From positions 1 through 64,000 of the forward strand of contig JAFAYV010000081.1 of the NCBI GenBank assembly GCA_019240115.1: a stretch of DNA of 64,000 nt, written 5' to 3'. The notes under the pieces were generated by a model. It saw nothing but the letters and a program-made list of their open reading frames with translations. It was not told where the DNA came from and did not search any database. Origin of the DNA: Solirubrobacterales bacterium. GTDB lineage: Bacteria > Actinomycetota > Thermoleophilia > Solirubrobacterales > Solirubrobacteraceae. A program made the translations under genes and the position numbers. Positions 18,867-27,120 of the stretch are shown one piece after another; within the stretch, counting starts at the first letter, position 1; each line of letters begins with the position of its first letter.

Positions 18867-19508
18867 CTAAGGATCAGGCGAGGAATCCGGGCTGTGCTCG
18901 GCGGTCGCGGCACCGTCGGCCGCGGCGGTGCGGATGACGCGGAACTCCGGCGCGGCGCCGGTGCGCCGGACGTGCGAGAAGTGCTCGAGATCCTCGGGCG
19001 AGGCGACCTCGACGGCGACGGCCTCGGCGAGCTGGAAACGCCCGGACTCGTAGAGCAGCTCCTGGTAGCGCGGGGTGCCCGTCGGCGGCTCGCCGGCGGC
19101 GGGGCGCCGCCCGGCGCTCTCGATGTCGAGGTCGTAGGCGCCGAAGCGCAGCATCCAGCGGCGGCCGCGCGCGAGCTTGTCGGCGGTCAGCTTCACCGGA
19201 ACGGTGGAGCCGGCCTCGCCGCCGGCCGAGAGCGCGCGATCGCTGCGCAGGCCGGCGTGCTGGGCGACGAGCGCGTTGGCGAGGCGCTCCCAGTTGCGGC
19301 CGTAGGGCGCGGGGACGATCGCCACCGGCCCGCGCGCCGCGGCGTCGCCGCGGATCGCGTGGGCGACCGGGCCGACGACGACGTAGTGCAGGCGCAGCGC
19401 GTTGCACCAGCGCAGGAGCGCGATCCAGCCCTGATCGAGGTGCTCGAGACCCCGGGCGAGCGTGACGGGCGTGGGGTCGACGTCGGGGGCGCGGTTGCGA
19501 AGCAGCAT
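18867..19508 (-). CDS. Protein of unknown function, possibly nucleotidyltransferase-like
   Basis: 213 residues, soluble, no signal peptide. Residues 35-90 (LRLHYVVVGPVAHAIRGD, then GPVAIVPAPYGRNWERLANA) resemble the arrangement of small nucleotidyltransferase-fold proteins, where a target residue pair follows the first strand. The catalytic Asp pair of that fold is not evident. The C-terminal 30 residues are disordered. The gene is divergent from the deacetylase-like gene with 55 bp between starts. I cannot assign a function. Confidence 0.55.
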   Translation of the reverse strand: MLLRNRAPDVDPTPVTLARGLEHLDQGWIALLRWCNALRLHYVVVGPVAHAIRGDAAARGPVAIVPAPYGRNWERLANALVAQHAGLRSDRALSAGGEAGSTVPVKLTADKLARGRRWMLRFGAYDLDIESAGRRPAAGEPPTGTPRYQELLYESGRFQLAEAVAVEVASPEDLEHFSHVRRTGAAPEFRVIRTAAADGAATAEHSPDSSPDP

Positions 19509-19563
19509 GGATGTCCGATTCGTCCCTCCGCCGCGGAGTCCTGCACGCTATACCTGCAACCAC

Positions 19564-20565
19564 ATGGACGAGGAGCTCTACAGGCGACGCCGCGTGCAGC
19601 GGGCGCGCGAGCGCCATCAGCGCGCCGTCCGCCGCCGGCTGTTCGCCGGCGGCGCACTGCTCGCGCTCATCGTCATCGTCGTCGTGGCGCTGACGGCGGG
19701 CGGCGGATCCTCGTCCCCCGGCGGGTCGTCGTCGCATCCCCGACGGACGGCGGCGACCTCGCGCGCTCGCCGGTCGGCGGGCCGCCGCGCGCGCTCGCAC
19801 GGGGGCTCGACCGCGGCCCGGCTCGCGCGCGGCGACGGCCGCCCGGGCGACGCGACCGTGCCGGTGCTGATGTACCACGTCATCGCGTCCCCGCCGGCCG
19901 GCGCGCCGTTTCCCGGCCTGTACGTGCCCGCCTCCGAGTTCGCCGCGCAGATGGCGGAGCTGCGGGCGGCCGGGTGGCACCCGGTGACGCTCGATCAGCT
20001 GCGGGCCAACTGGACGACGGGCGCGCGCCTGCCGCCCGGCAAGCCGATCGTGCTGACCTTCGACAACGGCTACCACTCCCAGTACGCCGTGGCGCTCCCG
20101 GTCCTGCGGCGCCTGCACTGGGTGGCCGACGAGAACATCCAGCTGACCGGGCTGCCACCCTCCCAGGGGGGGCTGAGCGAGGCCGAGGTGCGCGCGATGG
20201 TCCGGGCGGGGTGGGAGCTCGATACGCAGGGGATCAGCCACGCCGACCTGATCACGCTCGACGCGGCCGAGCTGCACGCCCAGATCGCATCCTCGCGAGC
20301 GACGCTGCGCCGGCGCTACCACGTCCCCGTCAACTGGTTCTGCTACCCGTCGGGCCACTACGACGCGACCGTGATCGCGGCCGTCCGGGCGGCCGGCTAC
20401 GTCGGGTCGACGACCGTCGTCCCGGGGTGGGCGACCCGGCACGAGGACCCGTTTCGCCTCCCCCGGCTGCGCGTCCTCGGCGGCACCAGCCCGCAGGGGC
20501 TCCTGCAGCAGATCGCCAGCACCCGCTCGGCCGCGGCGCCACCCGCGAGCTACAACGGGACGTGA
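19564..20565 (+). CDS. Membrane-anchored polysaccharide deacetylase-like protein with altered metal site
   Basis: 333 residues. A basic N-terminus and one membrane helix (near 26-46) are followed by a Ser/Arg-rich linker and a NodB-type domain starting at VPVLMYHVI (near 100). Motif 1 reads TFDNG (165-169) where the family has TFDDG. Motif 2 reads QGISH (222-226) where the family has H-T/S-xx-H, so only one of the two zinc histidines (H226) remains. CYPSGHYD and the closing LPRLRV strand are normal. The protein sits outside the membrane and may bind rather than deacetylate glycans, or use a different metal geometry. The ATG at 19564 follows TATACC and gives a typical basic start. Confidence 0.85.
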   Translation: MDEELYRRRRVQRARERHQRAVRRRLFAGGALLALIVIVVVALTAGGGSSSPGGSSSHPRRTAATSRARRSAGRRARSHGGSTAARLARGDGRPGDATVPVLMYHVIASPPAGAPFPGLYVPASEFAAQMAELRAAGWHPVTLDQLRANWTTGARLPPGKPIVLTFDNGYHSQYAVALPVLRRLHWVADENIQLTGLPPSQGGLSEAEVRAMVRAGWELDTQGISHADLITLDAAELHAQIASSRATLRRRYHVPVNWFCYPSGHYDATVIAAVRAAGYVGSTTVVPGWATRHEDPFRLPRLRVLGGTSPQGLLQQIASTRSAAAPPASYNGT

Positions 20566-20582
20566 GCCACGGAGCGTGAACC

Positions 20583-21659
20583 GTGAGCTACCGGGTCGCG
20601 GCCATCCCGGGCGACGGGATCGGTCGAGAGGTGCTCCCCGAGGGCGTGCGCGTGCTCGAGGCGGCGGCCCGGCGCTTCGCCTTCGACGTCGAGGTGCGCG
20701 AGTTCGAGTTCGCCTCGTGCGACTACTACGCCGCGCACGGCCAGATGATGCCCGACGACTGGCAGCGCCAGCTCGAGGGCTGTGACGCGATCCTGTTCGG
20801 CGCCGTCGGCTGGCCCGAGCTGGTGCCCGACCACGTCTCGCTGTGGGGCTCGATCCTCCAGTTTCGCCGGACCTTCGACCAGTACGTCGGATTGCGGCCC
20901 GTGCGCCTGATGCCCGGCGTCCCCTCCCCCCTCGCCGGCCGTCAGCCGGGCGAGATCGACTTCGTCGTCGTGCGCGAGAACACCGAGGGCGAGTACTCCT
21001 CGGTCGGCGGCCGGATGTTCGCCGGCACCGAGCGCGAGACCGTGCTGCAGGAGACCGTGATGACGCGGACCGGCGTCGATCGGATCCTCCGCTACGCCTT
21101 CGAGCTGGCCGGCCGGCGCGACGCCCACCACCTGACCTCGGCGACGAAGTCCAACGGGATCGCGATTGCGATGCCCTTCTGGGACGAGCGCGTCGCGGCG
21201 GTCGCCGCCGCCCACCCCGAGATCACCTGGGACCAGTTCCACATCGACGCGCTCGCCGCGCAGCTCGTCCTCGCCCCCGACCGCTTCGACGTCATCGTCG
21301 CCTCCAACCTCTTCGGCGACATCCTCTCCGACCTCGGGCCCGCGTGCGCGGGCACGATCGGGATCGCCCCCTCGGCGAACATCGACCCCGAGCGCCGGCA
21401 CCCCTCCCTGTTCGAGCCCGTGCACGGCTCGGCGCCCGACATCGCCGGCCGCGGCATCGCAAATCCCGTGGGTCAGATCTGGGCCGCGCAGATGATGCTC
21501 GTGCATCTGGGCGAGACCGACGCCGCCGCCGCAGTCCTGGCCGCGATCGAGCGCTGCCTGTCGGCGCCCGAGACGCGCACCGCCGACATCGGCGGCACCG
21601 CGGACACGGCGACCGCCGGACGCGCGATCGCCGCCGCGCTTCAGGGCGGCCGTCGCTGA
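20583..21659 (+). CDS. Tartrate/D-malate dehydrogenase (isopropylmalate dehydrogenase family)
   Basis: 358 residues. IPGDGIGREVLPEGVRVLEA starts the fold. The substrate arginines are in LRPVRL and in VVRENTEGEYSSVGGRMF. The metal aspartates are in FGDILSDLGP, and the NAD loop is HGSAPDIAGRGIANPVGQIW. The sequence EVREFEFASCDYYAAHGQMMP and the VGWPELVPDHVSLWG segment are typical of the tartrate/D-malate branch rather than LeuB. The enzyme oxidises and decarboxylates a 2-hydroxy diacid using NAD+ and Mn2+ or Mg2+. The GTG at 20583 is 17 bp after the deacetylase-like gene. A short GCGCCC/GGGCGC hairpin (21660-21680) follows the stop. Confidence 0.9.
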   Translation: MSYRVAAIPGDGIGREVLPEGVRVLEAAARRFAFDVEVREFEFASCDYYAAHGQMMPDDWQRQLEGCDAILFGAVGWPELVPDHVSLWGSILQFRRTFDQYVGLRPVRLMPGVPSPLAGRQPGEIDFVVVRENTEGEYSSVGGRMFAGTERETVLQETVMTRTGVDRILRYAFELAGRRDAHHLTSATKSNGIAIAMPFWDERVAAVAAAHPEITWDQFHIDALAAQLVLAPDRFDVIVASNLFGDILSDLGPACAGTIGIAPSANIDPERRHPSLFEPVHGSAPDIAGRGIANPVGQIWAAQMMLVHLGETDAAAAVLAAIERCLSAPETRTADIGGTADTATAGRAIAAALQGGRR

Positions 21660-21848
21660 GCGCCCATGAGGAACGGGCGCACCGTCAACCAGGCCGCAGT
21701 GAAAACCGACTCGGGCAGTGGCCGGCCCGCCGCCGGCGGCGCCTGAGCCTCCCCGCGAGGACGTCGGGCGACCGCCGACGCAGTCGTCCGGGTCGCGTTC
21801 GTGTCGGCGCGGGTCCAGCGGCGCCGGGCGGCCAAGCACAGTCGACTA

Positions 21849-21878
21849 CTACGCGCTACGATATACCGCGATGCGTAG
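21849..21878. promoter_or_regulatory. PadR promoter with inverted repeat
   Basis: TACGAT (21857-21862) lies 8 nt before the padR-like ATG at 21871 with no ribosome site, so the mRNA is probably leaderless. CTACGC (21849-21854) and GCGTAG (21873-21878) form an inverted repeat around it, a likely site for autoregulation. Confidence 0.45.
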
Positions 21879-22176
21879 CACCGATCCCTCCGTGCTCATC
21901 ATGGCCAGTCTCGCCGAAGGCCCCAAGCACGGCTATGCGATCACCCGCGACGTGCACGAGATCGCCGGCGTCGCGCTCGGCCCGGGGACGCTCTACGGCG
22001 CGATCGCCCGCCTCGAGGAGCGCGGCCTGATCGAGCCGCTCCAGACCGATGATCGCCGTCGTCCCTACCGCCTCACGGGACCGGGTGCCGCGGTGCTTCG
22101 CGAGCAGTTGACCGCGCAGGAGCGCGTGGCGAAGCTTGGGCTGCGCCGATTGTCCGCAGCCGAGGTACGCACATGA
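21871..22176 (+). CDS. PadR-family transcriptional regulator
   Basis: 101 residues with the PadR winged helix: VLIMASLAEGPKHGYAI, then LGPGTLYGAIARLEERGLIE, then RRRPYRLTGPGAAVL and a short C-terminal dimerisation helix. Such proteins repress their own operon and release DNA on binding a ligand. The ATG at 21871 matches the family start; the longer upstream frame is non-coding in character. It overlaps the next gene by 4 bp (ATGA), so it probably controls that membrane protein. Confidence 0.93.
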   Translation: MRSTDPSVLIMASLAEGPKHGYAITRDVHEIAGVALGPGTLYGAIARLEERGLIEPLQTDDRRRPYRLTGPGAAVLREQLTAQERVAKLGLRRLSAAEVRT

Positions 22177-23045
22177 GAAAGCGCTTGCTGTCGCTTTATC
22201 CGGAGCCGTGGCGCGAGCGCTATGGCGAGGAGATGGCCGCGCTACTCGATGAGACTCCGCCGAGTATCGCCGCCATCCTGGATCTGCTGCGTGGTGCCCT
22301 GTCGGCCCACCTGCGACCGCTCGCACCCGCAGCGCCCGCAACCCGCGCGCGAGGCACGATCGCGCACGTCCTTGGCTGCTTCATCGTCTTCTGCGTCGCC
22401 GGCTCGGGCTTTGCCAAGACGACCGAGAACGATGACGACACCGAGCACGTCCACAGGCTGCTCGGCATTTCGCACTCGTTCATCCTGGTCGCCGCGGTCA
22501 TCGCCGCAGGCGCTCTGGCGCTGGCCGCCGCGCCGCTCGCCATAGCCTCGCTGGCACACGCGCGCCGGACACGCGAACCGAACCTCATGAGGCTGATCGC
22601 CACGCCACCAGCGGCGATCGGCATGTTCGCCGGCTCCGTCGGGCTCCTCGTCCTGTGGCTCAACGCTCATCACCACCGGGCCGGCGCCGGCGGCTGGCTG
22701 CTGCTCGGGCTCTGCGCGCTGTGCGCCGCGGCCGGCGGCTTCGCCTGCTGGGCCGCTCCCCGCGCCATCATGCGCCGCATCGACATTCCGCGCAGCGCCT
22801 TTGCCATGTCGGTACCCGCGATGGCGCTCGTCGCGCTCTGCATGGCGGTGATCGCGCTCGCCACCGCCGTCTTCCTGGTCGGAATCATCGCCGACGCCCC
22901 CCACGTCGGCGCGGCGGGCAACGGCCCCGGCCAGCTGGTCGATGTCACGGCCAGCATCGCCATCCAGCTCGCCGTGATGCTCGCACTGAGCGCGGTCGCC
23001 GCATGCAGCGCCGCGCGCGGCCTTCGCTCCCTACGCGCGCTGTAG
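22173..23045 (+). CDS. Membrane protein of the PadR-linked type
   Basis: 290 residues. The cytoplasmic N-terminus MRKRLLSLYPEPWRERYGEE is the hallmark of membrane proteins coded next to PadR regulators in actinobacteria. It is followed by about six membrane helices from residue 65 on. The gene overlaps the PadR gene by 4 bp. The partner regulator suggests induction by a membrane-active compound, but the molecular function is unknown. Confidence 0.8.
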   Translation: MRKRLLSLYPEPWRERYGEEMAALLDETPPSIAAILDLLRGALSAHLRPLAPAAPATRARGTIAHVLGCFIVFCVAGSGFAKTTENDDDTEHVHRLLGISHSFILVAAVIAAGALALAAAPLAIASLAHARRTREPNLMRLIATPPAAIGMFAGSVGLLVLWLNAHHHRAGAGGWLLLGLCALCAAAGGFACWAAPRAIMRRIDIPRSAFAMSVPAMALVALCMAVIALATAVFLVGIIADAPHVGAAGNGPGQLVDVTASIAIQLAVMLALSAVAACSAARGLRSLRAL

Positions 23046-23117
23046 CCCGACTGACACGCCCCGCGGCCCAAGCCGGCGCGCCGCCCGGCGGCAGCGCCCC
23101 GGGCGGGACGGACGCGA

Positions 23118-25994
23118 TCAGCCGCCGCCGAGGAACGCCGCCGGGATGTTGCGCCCCGGCACCTGATCGGGCGCGAAGACCTGGCGATCTCCGGGGTAGG
23201 CCTCGGTCCAGCCATGGGTGGCGTACCAGTCCAGGCGGTTGAGCAACGCCGGCCTGGCGTAGTCCTGACGAGCATCCTTGCCGTTGAAGTGCTGGCGCTT
23301 GCTCCAGGCCTCCCATGCGTCGTAGATCCTGCGCTCGCTGCCCGGCACCGCCACGTCGGCGTTGACGACCCGGCTGGCGGGATCGGCCGACGGATAGCCG
23401 GGAGCTCCGAGCGTCAGCGGCACCTGGTTGGGCAGGGCGTCGTACGGGGCGTCGTCGGGGGTGCTGGTGAACGCGTCATACATCGGCACGGCGGCCTGGT
23501 CCTCCTGGTTCATCGGCTTGATCCCGAGGATCTGCTCGATCGTCCGCACAACGTTGATCTGGGAGTAGTAGCTGTCGTTGACGCCCGGCCTGGCGTACGG
23601 GCTGATCGTCCAGAGCACGCTGCGGTGGCCGTCGACGTGGTCGACGCCGTTCTGGGGGTCGTCCTCGAGGACGAAGATCGCCGTGCTCTTCCAGAACCGG
23701 CTGTGGGAGATCGTGTCGACCACGCGCCCGACCGCGAGGTCGTTGTCGGCGACCTCGGCGATCGGATCCGGGTCGCCGGTGCCGACGCCGGCGGTGTGGT
23801 CGGTCATCACCCACATGAGGTTGAGACCGGGGAGGCGGTTCTGCTTGACCGACTTCTGAAACGCCCGCTGCCAGATATCGACGCGGTACTGGTCGGGGAC
23901 GTTGAGGTCGAACTTCGGGTAGTAGGGGTCGATGATCGCGTTCAGCGACGGGATGTCGGAGTAGGTGCGGTACTCGTGGATCGGGATCGGGAGCGGACCT
24001 GAGGCCTTTCCCTCGAGGATCTGGGAGTCCTCGTACCACTTGTCCCAGTTGTCCGCGCTCGCCGGCACGTTGAAGAAGTTCGCGTACTCGCCGAAGTCGG
24101 CAACGCTGATCCCCGCCCGCTGCGCGGCGTTCCACAGGAAGCCGTCGCGCTGGTAGGCCAGCGCGTCGCCGCCCTGGGCGGGATAGGAGCGGTAGAACGC
24201 CCCGAACTCCTTCTCGACATAGTCGTTGGCCTCGGCCTGCACGATCCAGTTGTGGCCGTCGGCCGACAGCGTCCCCTCGTCGTAGAAGTTGTCGAGGTCG
24301 CCGAAGCGGTTGGCCAACGCGTGCTGGTTGGGCGTGATCGTCTGACCGAACTGGGCGTCGGTGGGATCGCCGTTGCCCTCGCCGAGGTCGCCGAGAACCT
24401 GGTCGTAGGTGCGGTTCTCCTTGACGATCACGAACACGTGCTTGATCGGAGAGTCACCGCCGATCGTGCGCGGGATGACCGAGGGCACGGTGTCGCCGGC
24501 GCCGCCGTTGACCGCCGGGATCTGGTTCCAGGCGTTGTCGGTGAACACCGCGTGGGTGTCCTGGGTCAGCTGCGAGGGCGACGGCAGGGCGAACTCGGTC
24601 ACGCTGCCGGTGTCGTCGTAGGTGTTGTGGTCGGTGGCGTTCCCGGTCTGCGGGGCCGTTCCCGGCCCCTTGTTGATCGTCGACGCCGGACCGCGCGCGC
24701 CGATGCCCTTGTCGTTGGTGACGACGATCTTGTTGCCCAGCGCCGGATCGGGCTGGGCGTTGACCGGATACCAGTCGGTGGGCAGCAGCCCCTCGTAGGC
24801 GGGCGCGGACGTCAGCCCGTCATAGCGGTACTCGGCGATCGCGTTGTCGCGCCCGATGCTGACCAGCAGGGTGCGGTCGCCGACCATCGAGATCGCGTTG
24901 GCATAGCTGCCCACCGTCGCCCCCGGCACGGGGTTGACGTGCACCGTCTGGGCGAGGGAGTTCGAGGCCTCGTTGATGATGGAGAAGCTGTCGTCGTTGG
25001 AGTTGGCGACGAACAGCGCCGAGCCGTCCTGGTAGAGCGCGGTCGGCTCCAGGCCCACCGGGATCTCCTGCGTCTCCTTGCCGGTGGTCAGGTTGACGAC
25101 CGAGACGGTGCCGGTGGTCGCGGCGCCGGTCGAGCGGTCCGAGACGATCGGCGTCCCGTCGGAGATGTTGGTGAAATCGCCCGGCTGCGCGGGCCGGCCG
25201 CCTTCGTCCGAGACGTAGGCGGTGGTGCCGTTGCCGGCGAGCACGACCTGGCGCGGGGCGTTGCCGACGGCGATCTGCGCGGTCAGCTGGTTGGTCGCGG
25301 TGTTGATCACGCCGAGCGTGTTGGCGCCGTTGAGCGCGACGTAGAGCTTGCTGCCATCAGGCGACAGCGCCATCCCCGAGGGCAGCCACGCGCCGGTCTT
25401 GGGGCCGGGTCCGCCGGTCGAGGGGCTGACGGTGCAGCTCGTGTTCTGGGCTGAGCTCGGATCGACTCCGCACAGCGGTATCGTCGCCGTCGGCGCCGTG
25501 GAGATGGTGCCGTCGGAGTTGACGGCGAAGCGCAGCAGGTAGGCGGATTGCGGAACCCACAGCGTCTTGCCGTCGGGGGAGTACAGCGGACCGTCAGGCC
25601 CGACGCTCGTGTCCTGATTTCCCGACGGACCGGTCGCCAGGGGCGTCTGCTGCACGATCTTGCCGGTCCTGACGTCGGTGATCGTCAGGTTGCCGGCGAA
25701 GTCGTTCCAGCCCAGCGCCGCCAGATCGCTGCCGTCCGGGCTGAGCTCGCTGGACACCAGGCGAGCCTTGGTGTCGAGGATGCGGGTGCCGAGCGGCGAG
25801 ATCCACTGGTTGGTCGGGAGGAGCGTCGCGCCGTTGACGGTCTGCCCGACCTGGCTTGACCCGAACGGATCGATCCCGGTTCCGGTCGCCGAGGCCACGC
25901 CCACGGCCACGAGGCACACCGCGAGGGCGACAAGCGCGGGCAGGAGCCGGCCGCGGATCCGCGGGCGCCTGGCTGAAGCAGAGTCTCTCGGCAC
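23118..25994 (-). CDS. Secreted bifunctional YVTN beta-propeller / phosphoesterase
   Basis: 958 residues. A basic N-terminus and hydrophobic core (LLPALVALAVCLVAVGVASA) form a signal peptide. Residues of about 50-500 are repeated propeller blades, for example GTVSVVNLTTGKETQEIPVG and NTLGVINTATNQLTAQIAVG. Residues of about 515-900 are a phosphoesterase of the phospholipase C/acid phosphatase type, starting FVIVKENRTYDQVLGDLGEG and containing FVLEDDPQNGVDHVDGHRS. The enzyme probably releases phosphate from an outer substrate. The GTG start has a GGAGG ribosome site 8 nt upstream. It is a single-gene unit, convergent with the PadR unit. Confidence 0.9.
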   Translation of the reverse strand: MPRDSASARRPRIRGRLLPALVALAVCLVAVGVASATGTGIDPFGSSQVGQTVNGATLLPTNQWISPLGTRILDTKARLVSSELSPDGSDLAALGWNDFAGNLTITDVRTGKIVQQTPLATGPSGNQDTSVGPDGPLYSPDGKTLWVPQSAYLLRFAVNSDGTISTAPTATIPLCGVDPSSAQNTSCTVSPSTGGPGPKTGAWLPSGMALSPDGSKLYVALNGANTLGVINTATNQLTAQIAVGNAPRQVVLAGNGTTAYVSDEGGRPAQPGDFTNISDGTPIVSDRSTGAATTGTVSVVNLTTGKETQEIPVGLEPTALYQDGSALFVANSNDDSFSIINEASNSLAQTVHVNPVPGATVGSYANAISMVGDRTLLVSIGRDNAIAEYRYDGLTSAPAYEGLLPTDWYPVNAQPDPALGNKIVVTNDKGIGARGPASTINKGPGTAPQTGNATDHNTYDDTGSVTEFALPSPSQLTQDTHAVFTDNAWNQIPAVNGGAGDTVPSVIPRTIGGDSPIKHVFVIVKENRTYDQVLGDLGEGNGDPTDAQFGQTITPNQHALANRFGDLDNFYDEGTLSADGHNWIVQAEANDYVEKEFGAFYRSYPAQGGDALAYQRDGFLWNAAQRAGISVADFGEYANFFNVPASADNWDKWYEDSQILEGKASGPLPIPIHEYRTYSDIPSLNAIIDPYYPKFDLNVPDQYRVDIWQRAFQKSVKQNRLPGLNLMWVMTDHTAGVGTGDPDPIAEVADNDLAVGRVVDTISHSRFWKSTAIFVLEDDPQNGVDHVDGHRSVLWTISPYARPGVNDSYYSQINVVRTIEQILGIKPMNQEDQAAVPMYDAFTSTPDDAPYDALPNQVPLTLGAPGYPSADPASRVVNADVAVPGSERRIYDAWEAWSKRQHFNGKDARQDYARPALLNRLDWYATHGWTEAYPGDRQVFAPDQVPGRNIPAAFLGGG

Positions 25995-26114
25995 GGCTCA
26001 CACCTCCGGGATCGAACGCGCGCCGCAGACTAGGTCCGGCCGGCGGGGCCGGTGTTATCAGGACGTGTCCCCCCGGCGACGGCGAGCCACCCGCTCGACG
26101 CCATTCACACGTTG

Positions 26115-26146
26115 TTGACCGGACAGCGCCGACGCGCGCGTAGATT
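26115..26146 (+). promoter_or_regulatory. Possible promoter of the ABC exporter operon
   Basis: TAGATT (26141-26146) lies 8 nt before the ATG at 26155. TTGACC is at 26115-26120, but the 20-bp spacing is long, so the -35 assignment is weak. Confidence 0.35.
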
Positions 26147-26154
26147 GCCCGCCG

Positions 26155-27120
26155 ATGCAGGCACTCCGCGCTCGCGGGCTGGTGAAGCGCTACGAGTCGA
26201 CGCTCGCGGTCGACGGGGTCGATCTCGCCATGCCGGCCGGCGAGGTCCGCGGGCTGCTGGGACCCAACGGGGCCGGCAAGACCACCCTGCTGCGCATGCT
26301 GTTCGGGCTCGTGCGCCCCGACGACGGGGCGATCGAGCTGCTCGGCCGTCCGCTGAACGCCCCGTTCTCGATTCCCCTGGAGGGGACCGGGGGGTTCGTC
26401 GAGGAGCCGTGCTTCTACCCCTATCTGTCCGGGCGGGCCAACCTCGAGCTCCTGGCCCAGCTCGATGGCGTGGATCCCGGCGCCGTCGTCGATGAGCTGC
26501 TGGCGCGCGTCGACCTTCACGGCCGCGCCGCCGACCGGGTCAGCGGCTACTCGACCGGCATGCGCCAGCGGCTCGGGATCGCGGCCGCGCTGCTGCGCTC
26601 CCCACGCCTGCTGTTGCTCGACGAGCCGACGAGCGGGCTCGATCCGGTCGGCGCCCGCGCCGTCGCCGAGCTCGTCCGCGAGCTCTCCGCCCAGGGCGTC
26701 GCCGTCCTGCTCTCCAGCCATCTCATCGGAGAGCTGGAGAACGTCTGCGACGCGTACACGTTCCTGCGCCACGGCCGCGTCGTCTGGGACGGCAGCGCCG
26801 ATCGCCTGGCGGCCGAGGCGCCGGCCTCGGCCTTCACGCTGCACACCTCCGATGACGACCGGGCGGCGGCGATCGCCGCCGCGCACCGGGGCGTTCGTGC
26901 CGGCCGCTCGCCGCGGGGCGCCCTGGCGGTCGCCGTCGGTCCAGAGGGGCTCGACGGCTTCTCGCTGGCGCTCGGCCAGGCGGGCGTCGCCATCCGCCGC
27001 CTCGAGCTGCTCGTCAGCCCGCTGGAGAGCATGTTCTTCGCCCTGACCGCCGATACCGAGGCCACGCTGCACGAGCTGGGGCCCCACGAGCTGGCCGAGC
27101 GGGCTCTGGCCAAGGCGTGA
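26155..27120 (+). CDS. ABC transporter ATP-binding protein (ABC-2 exporter type)
   Basis: 321 residues. Walker A is GPNGAGKTT (near 37-45), the signature is YSTGMRQRLGIAAAL, Walker B is LLLLDEPTSGLDPVGA, and the switch His is in LLSSHLIGELE. A C-terminal extension of about 100 residues follows, as in exporters of the CcmA/DrrA class. It energises the permease coded next, whose GTG start overlaps its stop by 4 bp. The substrate is not evident. The mRNA is probably leaderless. Confidence 0.92.
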   Translation: MQALRARGLVKRYESTLAVDGVDLAMPAGEVRGLLGPNGAGKTTLLRMLFGLVRPDDGAIELLGRPLNAPFSIPLEGTGGFVEEPCFYPYLSGRANLELLAQLDGVDPGAVVDELLARVDLHGRAADRVSGYSTGMRQRLGIAAALLRSPRLLLLDEPTSGLDPVGARAVAELVRELSAQGVAVLLSSHLIGELENVCDAYTFLRHGRVVWDGSADRLAAEAPASAFTLHTSDDDRAAAIAAAHRGVRAGRSPRGALAVAVGPEGLDGFSLALGQAGVAIRRLELLVSPLESMFFALTADTEATLHELGPHELAERALAKA

